Below are positions 35,243-42,334 of a stretch of DNA of 64,000 nt, piece after piece (position 1 is the stretch's first letter; every line of letters starts with the position of its first letter). The notes beneath the pieces were generated by a model. That model saw only the letters and a program-made list of their open reading frames with translations. It did not search any database and had not been told where the DNA came from. This DNA comes from Bacteroidales bacterium (GTDB taxonomy: Bacteria; Bacteroidota; Bacteroidia; Bacteroidales; CAIWKO01), in contig JALOBU010000003.1 of NCBI GenBank assembly GCA_023228145.1, positions 62,001-126,000 on the forward strand, read 5' to 3'. The position numbers and the translations under genes were made by a program.

Positions 35243-35341
35243 TTAGTGGCCCGTATGTATCCACCAGATGGCCGATGTGAGAGGCTCTCCGGTTGGCTTT
35301 TGCTCACCAGCTTCCCACTCGATTAGTGTTTCGTTGTTCAT
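35243..35341 (-). pseudogene. possible remnant of a HigA-like HTH antitoxin
   Basis: A 32-residue frame starting MNNETLIEWEAGEQKPTGEP resembles the recognition-helix end of HigA/XRE antitoxins, which read like V-x-x-WE-x-G-x-x-x-P-x-G-x-x-L. The helix-turn-helix upstream of it is absent and there is an in-frame stop just before the ATG. After 21 residues the match ends in unrelated sequence (WWIHTGH). No HigB-like toxin is seen. Confidence 0.35.
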
Positions 35342-35653
35342 TTTTCTCGTTTATACTCTTATGATTCGAATAATATGTTGTCAAGTTATCAAGATTTATG
35401 TGTGTGTTTGTGCAAAATTTAATGTGGTGTTTTTAGTTGGCTTGTGTTTTAGAAAAACACCTCTTTTAATTTTGCTAAGGGTTGTCTACTTTTCATTTTT
35501 CATTTCTGTCTTTATGCAGCAAAAATTCCATTGTCGTTTTTTTCAGCTTGCCCCAACTAAGCTTACTTTTTGGTAACCAATCTCGCAAAAGCGGTTTTTT
35601 AGTTCATGCTGAAATTTCCGGCTTCAAAGTTCTTAACCCTAACTCAGGTAATT

Positions 35654-35684
35654 ACTCAAAATCTTTTCTTAATTTCGCAGTTTA
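35654..35684 (+). repeat. left copy of 31-bp direct repeat flanking the BRO-N gene
   Basis: ACTCAAAATCTTTTCTTAAT continuing to TTCGCAGTTTA is identical, over 31 bases, to 37087-37117 just before leuS. One mismatch separates a further four matching or near-matching bases on the left. Confidence 0.9.
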
Positions 35685-35691
35685 CTCCGTT

Positions 35692-35714
35692 GTGCGAAGT
35701 TAGAAACTTCGCAC
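35692..35714. repeat. perfect 23-bp palindrome GTGCGAAGTT-AGA-AACTTCGCAC
   Basis: Ten-base arms at 35692-35701 and 35705-35714 with a 3-base loop. A further exact copy of the right arm lies at 35874-35883, immediately upstream of the BRO-N gene. REP-like in form. No T-run follows, so it is not a standard terminator. Confidence 0.85.
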
Positions 35715-35901
35715 TGTACGCTGGCGTTGAATTTCATTCTATGTTATATACAAATTCAATTGTTCCTTTATTTTTGTTTTATTGATTAGATTCTTCCACT
35801 AATTGCCGTTTTTTCTTAATTATTTTCTTTAATATTTTCACAATAAATTATAAACTGTTTAACAAAGTTTCCGAACTTCGCACCAAATAAGGCATTAAAA
35901 A

Positions 35902-36741
35902 ATGACAAAAGAAACGGCAGTAAAATTATTTGAGCAGAAGCAAATCCGCAGCTTCTGGGATGAGAAAAAAGAACAATGGTATTTCTCGGTTATAGATGTT
36001 GTTGAAATTTTAACGGAAAGCAGAAATCCAAGAGATTACTGGTTCAAAATGAAGATACGCGTTAAAACTGAGGACGGCCTTGAACTGTCGACAATTTGTC
36101 GACAGTTGAAATTAAAAGCTTCAGACGGAAAAATGCGTGAAACCGATACGGCACATACACAGGCATTATTGAGGATTATACAATCCATTCCTTCGCCCAA
36201 AGCTGAACCCTTCAAACAATGGCTGGCAAAGGTAGGTTACGAAAGAATAAAAGAAATTGCCGATCCGGAGCAAAGTCTCGACCGTGCCAGGGAGAACTGG
36301 CAAAAACTTGGCCGCAGCGAAAAATGGATACAACAGCGCATGACCAGCCAGGAAACACGCAACAAACTCACTGATTACTGGAAGGAACACGGTGTGGAAA
36401 AATCAGACGAATTTGCCATGCTTACCAATATTATTCATCAGGAATGGACAGGACTTACGGTAAAAGGCCATAAAAAGTTAAAAAAACTCGACACCCAGAA
36501 CCTCCGCGACCACATGAGTGAGGCCGAACTTATTTTTACCGCTCTTGCCGAATTATCATCGCGGCAGATTGCCGAAACCGAACAAGCTGAAGGGATTCCG
36601 GAAAATGCGGCAGCTGGAAAAAAAGGCGGTATGATTGCTAAAGATGCCCGTATCGCCCTCGAAAAGAAAACAGGCAAAAAAGTCGTAACCGGCGAAAACT
36701 TTCTTCCTCCGGCCAAAGAAAAAAGGAATCTAAAAAAATAA
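35902..36741 (+). CDS. BRO-N domain antirepressor-like protein
   Basis: 279 residues. The N-terminal BRO-N domain (about 6-115) has IRSFWDEKKEQWYFSVIDVVEILTES and NPRDYWFKMKIR. It is followed by the conserved SIPSPKAEPFKQWLAKVGYERIKEIADPEQSLDRARE (about 94-130), as in phage and chromosomal antirepressors. The C-terminal part (about 135-279) is helical, with MTSQETRNKLTDYWKEHGVE and a Lys-rich tail. It is a DNA-binding protein of phage type, but there are no other phage genes. Codon use looks GC-richer than in most neighbours. The gene contains a perfect 25-bp palindrome and is bracketed by a 31-bp direct repeat, so it was probably acquired. Confidence 0.88.
   Translation: MTKETAVKLFEQKQIRSFWDEKKEQWYFSVIDVVEILTESRNPRDYWFKMKIRVKTEDGLELSTICRQLKLKASDGKMRETDTAHTQALLRIIQSIPSPKAEPFKQWLAKVGYERIKEIADPEQSLDRARENWQKLGRSEKWIQQRMTSQETRNKLTDYWKEHGVEKSDEFAMLTNIIHQEWTGLTVKGHKKLKKLDTQNLRDHMSEAELIFTALAELSSRQIAETEQAEGIPENAAAGKKGGMIAKDARIALEKKTGKKVVTGENFLPPAKEKRNLKK
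36083..36107. repeat. perfect 25-bp palindrome inside the BRO-N gene
   Basis: Arms AACTGTCGACAA (36083-36094) and TTGTCGACAGTT (36096-36107) around a single T. It encodes the LSTICRQL segment of the BRO-N domain. It could be an operator for the protein itself or an mRNA hairpin; neither is shown. Confidence 0.85.
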
Positions 36742-37138
36742 AAATTTAAAGACAGTGAAAAAGCGTTTGCTGCCTAAAACTTATATTTGATATAAAAAAC
36801 GCCGATAAGGTGCTTTTTATCAGAGATAGTATTTTTGCAAAGGACTAATTTACCCAGCTTGCCAAAAATTGCATCCCTTGTTTAAAAGGCATAAGCTAAA
36901 AATTAAAATATATGAAACTAATTACCTTACAGTCTACCCCCTTAATAGCCTAACACATTCCCCCTAACAGCCTAATCCGCGGCGGACCTAAAAGTCTAAC
37001 AACCTAACATCCTTCCTCCTAATGACCAATAACCAATTCCTCCTTGCGGACTGCCGACTGTACAATCAAAACTCCAAACTAAAATAACTCAAAATCTTTT
37101 CTTAATTTCGCAGTTTATTTTTATCAGCAAATTCATTT
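36742..37138. other. intergenic region before leuS with CTAAC-rich tract
   Basis: 397 bp with no gene. From about 36928 to 37010 the DNA is a degenerate array of AGCCTAAC / AGTCTAAC / ACCTAAC words. It includes TCCGCGGCGGA (36977-36987), a near-perfect palindrome. The right copy of the 31-bp repeat ends 21 bases before the leuS ATG. Confidence 0.7.
37087..37117 (+). repeat. right copy of 31-bp direct repeat; carries a leuS promoter-like box
   Basis: Identical to 35654-35684. It includes TAATTTCG (37103-37110), a TAnnTTTG-like -7 box 28 bases before the leuS ATG, so the repeat may contain the native leuS promoter core. Confidence 0.9.
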
Positions 37139-39901
37139 ATGGAATATAATTTTTGCGATATTGAGAAAAAATGGCGCGAATGGTGGAAGCAGAACGAGAT
37201 TTACAAAACCGAAATTGACCATTCAAAGTCTAAATACTATGTGCTCGACATGTTTCCATATCCGTCCGGCGCCGGGCTGCATGTGGGGCACCCGCTGGGC
37301 TATATAGCATCCGATATTTTTGCACGTTACAAACGGCTTTGCGGCTACAACGTGCTGCATCCTATGGGCTACGATGCCTTTGGTTTGCCCGCAGAGCAAT
37401 ATGCCATACAAACCGGGCAGCACCCTGCCGTAACTACTGAAAATAATATCAAACGCTACCGCGAACAGCTTGACTTGCTTGGGTTTTCGTTCGACTGGAG
37501 CCGCGAAGTACGCACCAGCGACCCGAAATATTATAAATGGACACAATGGACCTTCATAAAATTGTTCCATTCGTGGTACAACAAAAAAACAAACAGGGCC
37601 GAACCCATTGAAACACTTATCGCAGAATTTGAACTTCAAGGTTCGCAGGACATTCAGGCGGCATGTTCGGAATACGAACCTTTTGATGCAAAGAAATGGA
37701 AGAGTTTTTCGGAAAGTGAAAAACAGGACATACTGATGAATTTCCGCCTGGCGTATCTTGCCGACACCATGGTGAACTGGTGCCCCGCACTGGGAACGGT
37801 GCTTGCCAACGATGAGGTGAGCGAAGGCTTTTCGGTTCGTGGAGGGCATCCGGTTATCAGAAAATCGATGAAACAATGGCTGCTGCGTATCACGGCTTAT
37901 GCAGAACGCCTGCTGGAAGGACTTGACAAAATTGACTGGTCAGAAGCCCTCAAAGAAATTCAGCGCAACTGGATTGGGCGTTCTGAAGGCGCTATGATTG
38001 AGTTCAGAATTCAGAATTCAGAATTCAGAATTAATGTGTTTACTACACGCCCCGATACCATCTTTGGTGTTACTTATATAACACTGGCCCCGGAACATGA
38101 ATTTGTTGAACAGATTGTTACGGATGAGTATCGCGAAGCAATTAATAAATATGTTACTGAAGCTAAAAACCGCAGTGAGCGTGAACGCATGGCCGATGTT
38201 AAAAAAATCAGCGGACAGTTTACCGGGGCATATGCTATTCATCCTTTTAGCGGTAAGAAATTACCGATATGGGTAGGGGATTATGTGTTAGCAGGTTATG
38301 GCACAGGCGCAGTGATGGCTGTTCCTGCCCACGACAGCCGCGACTATGCTTTTGCAAAACATTTCGGACTGGAAATCATTGAAGTGGTTAGCGGCGGCAA
38401 TAGTGCCGAAGAATCATACGATGCCAAAGAAGGGAAGTTGATAAACTCTGATTTTATCAACGGCATGGAAGTGAAAGACGCCATTGCTGAAGTGTGCAAA
38501 AGAGTCGGGGAGAAAGGTATTGGATTTGGGACCGTGAATTACCGCCTGCGCGATGCTATTTTCAGTCGGCAGCGTTACTGGGGTGAGCCATTTCCCGTTT
38601 ACTATAAAGATGGAATTCCATACACAATTGACGAATCGGAGCTGCCGCTGAAACTGCCTGCTGTGGATGCCTACCTGCCAACAGAAACCGGTGAACCGCC
38701 GCTGGCGAGGGCAAAAAACTGGAAAACCAAAGAAGGCTATCCGCTGGAAACCAATACTATGCCGGGCTTTGCAGGCTCCAGCGCATATTATTTACGGTAT
38801 ATGGATCCGCATAATGAGCAGGAATATTTTTCAAAGGAAGCAAACCAATACTGGCAAAATGTTGACCTTTACATAGGTGGCGCCGAACATGCCACAGGGC
38901 ATCTGATTTATTCGCGTTTCTGGAACAAGTTTTTATACGACCTCGGGCTCACAGCTAAAGACGAACCGTTTAAGAAACTTATCAATCAGGGGATGATACA
39001 GGGCCGTTCAAATATTATTTACAGGGTAAAAGGTGAAAATAAGTATGTTTCTTTAAATCTTATAAATGATTTCGAAACAACTCCAATTCATATTGATGTT
39101 AATCTGGTGGATAATGATATTCTTGATGTTGAAGCATTAAAAAAATCTTCTCCGGATTACGCAGCATCGGAATTTATTTTAGAAAATGGCAAATTTGTTT
39201 GTGGATGGGCTGTAGAAAAAATGTCGAAATCTTTGCTGAATGTTGTCAATCCTGATGAACTTGTTGAAAAATATGGTGCCGATACAGTACGTTTGTATGA
39301 AATGTTCTTAGGGCCGCTCGAGATGCACAAACCCTGGGATACCAACGGCATTGAAGGCGTATTTCGTTTTATCAGGAAACTCTGGCGGCTTTATCACGAC
39401 AACAATAACAATTTTGCTTTGAGCGATGAAGAACCCACCATGGATGAGTTGCGCGTGATACATAAAACCATAAAAAAAGTCAAGGAAGATATTGAGCGTA
39501 TCTCATTCAATACAGCTGTCAGCAGCTTTATGATTTGTGTTAATGAACTTACCGAATTAAAATGCAATAAAAGAAAAGTGTTGAGTGAACTGTCCCTCAT
39601 CCTCTCGCCCTTTGCACCGCATATTGCCGAAGAGTTGTGGTCATTACTGGGTAATACTCAAAGCATATTCAACGCTAAGTTTCCGGATTATGATGAGAAA
39701 TATTTACAGGTAAATTCATTTGCTTATCCGGTTTCTTTCAACGGAAAGATGCGTTTTAAGTTAGAATTGCCCCTGGAAATGGCTATTCCCGATATTGAAA
39801 ACGCAGTACTTGAGGCTAAAGAATCTGAAAAGTGGCTTGCAGGTTCAAAGCCTAAAAAAATCATTGTTGTAGCAGGGAAAATTATTAATGTAGTTATTTG
39901 A
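37139..39901 (+). CDS. leuS: leucyl-tRNA synthetase
   Basis: 920-residue class I aminoacyl-tRNA synthetase charging tRNA-Leu. The HIGH motif is HVGH (48-51) within FPYPSGAGLHVGHPLGY. The CP1 editing domain follows (about 280-480), including the FTTRPDTIFGVTY and YGTGAVMAVPAHDSRD motifs. KMSKS is at 694-698. The tRNA anticodon-binding region and C-terminal domain complete it. Before KMSKS lies a Bacteroidota-type insertion (LINDFETTPIHIDVNLVDND...). A four-copy TTCAGAA heptamer repeat sits at the start of CP1. Base composition changes along the gene, GC-richer in the first two-thirds and AT-richer around 39.0-39.3 kb. Confidence 0.96.
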   Translation: MEYNFCDIEKKWREWWKQNEIYKTEIDHSKSKYYVLDMFPYPSGAGLHVGHPLGYIASDIFARYKRLCGYNVLHPMGYDAFGLPAEQYAIQTGQHPAVTTENNIKRYREQLDLLGFSFDWSREVRTSDPKYYKWTQWTFIKLFHSWYNKKTNRAEPIETLIAEFELQGSQDIQAACSEYEPFDAKKWKSFSESEKQDILMNFRLAYLADTMVNWCPALGTVLANDEVSEGFSVRGGHPVIRKSMKQWLLRITAYAERLLEGLDKIDWSEALKEIQRNWIGRSEGAMIEFRIQNSEFRINVFTTRPDTIFGVTYITLAPEHEFVEQIVTDEYREAINKYVTEAKNRSERERMADVKKISGQFTGAYAIHPFSGKKLPIWVGDYVLAGYGTGAVMAVPAHDSRDYAFAKHFGLEIIEVVSGGNSAEESYDAKEGKLINSDFINGMEVKDAIAEVCKRVGEKGIGFGTVNYRLRDAIFSRQRYWGEPFPVYYKDGIPYTIDESELPLKLPAVDAYLPTETGEPPLARAKNWKTKEGYPLETNTMPGFAGSSAYYLRYMDPHNEQEYFSKEANQYWQNVDLYIGGAEHATGHLIYSRFWNKFLYDLGLTAKDEPFKKLINQGMIQGRSNIIYRVKGENKYVSLNLINDFETTPIHIDVNLVDNDILDVEALKKSSPDYAASEFILENGKFVCGWAVEKMSKSLLNVVNPDELVEKYGADTVRLYEMFLGPLEMHKPWDTNGIEGVFRFIRKLWRLYHDNNNNFALSDEEPTMDELRVIHKTIKKVKEDIERISFNTAVSSFMICVNELTELKCNKRKVLSELSLILSPFAPHIAEELWSLLGNTQSIFNAKFPDYDEKYLQVNSFAYPVSFNGKMRFKLELPLEMAIPDIENAVLEAKESEKWLAGSKPKKIIVVAGKIINVVI
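38003..38030 (+). repeat. heptamer microrepeat (TTCAGAA x4) inside leuS
   Basis: Four perfect tandem copies of TTCAGAA, reading EFRIQNSEFRIN at the entry to the editing domain. 28 bases is not a multiple of three, but flanking bases keep the frame. Confidence 0.95.
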
Positions 39902-39974
39902 TTATTAAAGAGATGCGTTTTGCTTTTTGGATTTGGAACAGAATTTGCTTTTTTGTAAGATAAACTCTAAAAAA

Positions 39975-40784
39975 ATGAAGACAAAAATTGTTTTATCGGT
40001 AATGGCAGTTTTTATTGCTTCTTTAAGTTTTGCCCAGCTACGTGTAGAAACCAACAATGCGTTTGAGCGGGGCGAGTATCTTAACTATAAAGCATATTAT
40101 CATTCGGTGCTGACCGGCGAAGTTGTCGCAGGAAACTGCTCTTTCGAGGTGAAAAAAGAAGATAAAAAAATCAATAACAGAAGCACTTACCACATTGAGG
40201 TTATTGGCAAGACCAAGGGCGTGTTCAATTGGTTTTTCAAGGTTATTGACCGCTATGAAACATACATTGATGAAATAGCGCTAGTACCTTGGCTTTTTAT
40301 GCGCCGTGTTAATGAGGGGGGGTATATAATAAATCAGGACATCACATTCAATCAACTGAAAAATGTTGCACATTTTGTTGACAATAAAACCACAAGAACT
40401 GCCGATGTGCCAACCCCGGATAACATTCATGACCTGCTTTCTGCTATATATTATTGTCGTACTATGGATGTTCAGAAAATGGGAGCCAATGAAGATTTCA
40501 AGGTTAAATTTATGCTTGACGATACCGTATATTCTACAAAAGTTATTTATCTGGGAAAAGAAACACTGGTTACCAGTATCGGCAAGATACGCTGCATAAA
40601 ACTTAAACCTCAGGTACTGACCGGTACGGTTTTCAAAGACCCATACCCTGTTACTTTATGGGTGAGCGATGATGCAAATAAACTTCCCATTCTTGGAGAA
40701 TCTGAAATTCTGGTGGGAAAGGTAAAAATGGAGCTGATTGATTACAGAAACCTGAAAAACCCTTTTACCGCAAGGGTAAAATAA
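39975..40784 (+). CDS. DUF3108 domain secreted protein
   Basis: 269 residues from ATG 39975; a longer frame would need a TTG start and would bury the signal peptide. Signal peptide about 1-21 (MKTKIVLSVMAVFIASLSFAQ). The mature chain has the DUF3108 beta-rich pattern: ERGEYLNYKAYYHSVLTGEVVAGNCSFEV near the start, RYETYIDEIALVPWLFMRRVNEGGY, and KLPILGESEILVGKVKMELIDYR at the end. Probably periplasmic or outer-membrane-associated. Function unknown. First of four co-oriented genes for exported proteins downstream of leuS. Confidence 0.85.
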   Translation: MKTKIVLSVMAVFIASLSFAQLRVETNNAFERGEYLNYKAYYHSVLTGEVVAGNCSFEVKKEDKKINNRSTYHIEVIGKTKGVFNWFFKVIDRYETYIDEIALVPWLFMRRVNEGGYIINQDITFNQLKNVAHFVDNKTTRTADVPTPDNIHDLLSAIYYCRTMDVQKMGANEDFKVKFMLDDTVYSTKVIYLGKETLVTSIGKIRCIKLKPQVLTGTVFKDPYPVTLWVSDDANKLPILGESEILVGKVKMELIDYRNLKNPFTARVK

Positions 40785-40840
40785 TTTGAAATAATTTCCA
40801 TTTCAGAAAATTCTTTTTGTAATTTCGTGAAAAACAAATT

Positions 40841-41311
40841 ATGAAAGCACTGAATTTTTTAGTGTGCATAATGTTTGCGGGCACGTTTGCATTTGCACAA
40901 CAAATTGACAAAAGCCAGGTGCCTATGTCGGTGAAAAAAATGCTGTTCACCAAAATTCATGATACGTTAACTCCTACGTGGGTGAAAGAAAGCGAAACAT
41001 ATCATGCATCCTATATCAATGGAGAGTTAACGGCAGTAATTGATATAAAGCAAACCGGCGAATGGCTTAAAACCGTCTGGAGCCTTCCTTATAAATATGT
41101 TCCTCAAAAAATTAAAGATAATATACTGGCAAATTATGAAGGATATAAAACACTGAAAGTTACAATACAATATCGCCTTGACGGGGATTATTATGTTGTG
41201 GATATTAAAAAGAAAAAAGACACTAAAACCTTGCTGTATAATATTAAGGGGGAGTTTGTGAAGAACGAATCTGAAACAACGCCACCTGTGCCGGTCCCCA
41301 GTAATAAATAG
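40841..41311 (+). CDS. PepSY-like secreted protein (DUF2874-type)
   Basis: 156 residues; signal peptide about 1-20. The body resembles the tandem half-repeat of BLIP-like/PepSY-like proteins: VPMSVKKMLFTKIHDTLTPTWVKESETYHASYINGELTAVIDIKQTGEWLKTVW and then VPQKIKDNILANYEGYKTLKVTIQYRLDGDYYVVDIKKKKDTKTLLYNIKGEFVK. It ends in a Pro-rich tail. Known relatives are periplasmic and of unsettled function, perhaps protease inhibition or scaffolding. Placed 5 bp before the isoaspartyl peptidase gene. Confidence 0.75.
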   Translation: MKALNFLVCIMFAGTFAFAQQIDKSQVPMSVKKMLFTKIHDTLTPTWVKESETYHASYINGELTAVIDIKQTGEWLKTVWSLPYKYVPQKIKDNILANYEGYKTLKVTIQYRLDGDYYVVDIKKKKDTKTLLYNIKGEFVKNESETTPPVPVPSNK

Positions 41312-41316
41312 GGTCT

Positions 41317-42294
41317 ATGAAAAAAGCATTGCTGTTTTCATATGTATTTTTGCTGACAATTTTTGCTCACGCACAGGCCGATACATCTTCTGCACAGAAA
41401 TATGCCCTTGTAATTCACGGAGGCGCAGGAAATATAACGCCTGATAATATCAGCGAAGAAAAAGAAAAAGCATACACACTGGCATTAACAAAAGCTCTGC
41501 TTATAGGGGATTCCATATTAAAAAATAACGGCACGGCTATGGATGCCGTAGAATATGTTATCCGCTATATGGAAGATTGTCCGTTATTTAACGCAGGCAA
41601 GGGAGCTGTTTATACCAGCGATGGCACTATAGAATTGGATGCTTCGGTAATGGATGGCAAAACCTCAAAGGCAGGTGCCGTTGCCGGAGTAAAAACAATA
41701 AAAAACCCGGTTTCTGCAGCGAGGCTTGTGATGGAAAAAACTCCTCATGTATTTCTTATTGGTTCTGGCGCAGATAAATTTGCAGCTGATGAAGGCCTTG
41801 ATATAGTGGATTCAAGCTATTTTTATACAGAAGAGCGTTGGAAACAGTATAAAGGAAAATCATCCCCTGAAAATAAAAAAGGTACCGTTGGCGCTGTAGC
41901 GCTTGATATAAATGGCAATCTTGCTGCCGGAACGTCAACGGGAGGAATGAGTAATAAAAAATACGGGCGTGTGGGAGATTCGCCGGTAATCGGAGCCGGC
42001 ACTTATGCAAATAATCTTACTTGTGCTGTTTCATGTACGGGACACGGTGAATATTTTATTAGAAATGTGGTGGCTTATGATGTTTCTGCTATAATGCAAT
42101 ATGCTAAGCTTTCTTTGCAGGAAGCTACAGAAACAATAATTCTGGATAAATTGAAAAAACAGGGTGCAGAAGGAGGTTTGATTGGAATAGATAACAAAGG
42201 AAATTATGTTATGATTTTTAATACTGCAGGAATGTTCCGGGGATATATTAATTCAGAAGGCCATAAAGAAGTTATGCTTTATGGAAGTAATTGA
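41317..42294 (+). CDS. isoaspartyl peptidase / L-asparaginase (Ntn hydrolase, family T2)
   Basis: 325 residues with an N-terminal signal peptide (about 1-20), so periplasmic or secreted. The precursor should cleave itself between Gly189 and Thr190 in KKGTVGAVALD, freeing the Thr nucleophile. Substrate-site segments STGGMSNKKYGRVGDSPVIGAGTYA and VSCTGHGEYFIR are intact. The alpha-subunit start YALVIHGGAGNI and ELDASVMDGKTSKAGAVAGV are typical. It would remove isoaspartyl dipeptides from damaged proteins. Likely co-transcribed with the upstream gene, 5 bp away. Confidence 0.93.
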   Translation: MKKALLFSYVFLLTIFAHAQADTSSAQKYALVIHGGAGNITPDNISEEKEKAYTLALTKALLIGDSILKNNGTAMDAVEYVIRYMEDCPLFNAGKGAVYTSDGTIELDASVMDGKTSKAGAVAGVKTIKNPVSAARLVMEKTPHVFLIGSGADKFAADEGLDIVDSSYFYTEERWKQYKGKSSPENKKGTVGAVALDINGNLAAGTSTGGMSNKKYGRVGDSPVIGAGTYANNLTCAVSCTGHGEYFIRNVVAYDVSAIMQYAKLSLQEATETIILDKLKKQGAEGGLIGIDNKGNYVMIFNTAGMFRGYINSEGHKEVMLYGSN

Positions 42295-42320
42295 TGTTTA
42301 TTTTAAATTTAATATATTTG
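42291..42320 (+). promoter_or_regulatory. promoter of the duplicated T9SS cargo gene
   Basis: TTG (42291-42293), 19 bases, TATATTTG (42313-42320), then an A-rich leader and the ATG 14 bases later. The -33 overlaps the last codons of the isoaspartyl peptidase gene. Confidence 0.6.
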
Positions 42321-42334
42321 TAAAAAAAAAAATT

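Larger units (their letters stand above)
35168..35901. other. gene-poor accessory stretch between ftsX and the BRO-N gene
   Basis: 734 bp without an intact gene. It holds a degenerate HTH-antitoxin-like fragment (35243-35341), the left copy of a 31-bp direct repeat (35654-35684), a perfect 23-bp palindrome (35692-35714) and a third copy of its arm (35874-35883). The plus-strand open frame at 35268-35576 has no signature and is not called as a gene. Confidence 0.6.

Noticed and set aside
35268..35576. 102-residue plus-strand open frame in the accessory stretch
   Set aside because: Its composition is simple and hydrophobic, with no recognisable domain; it runs opposite the antitoxin-like fragment.
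37223..37876. 217-residue open frame on the minus strand inside leuS
   Set aside because: It lies opposite a well-conserved synthetase and has no family signature; GC-rich codons in leuS remove stops on the other strand by chance.
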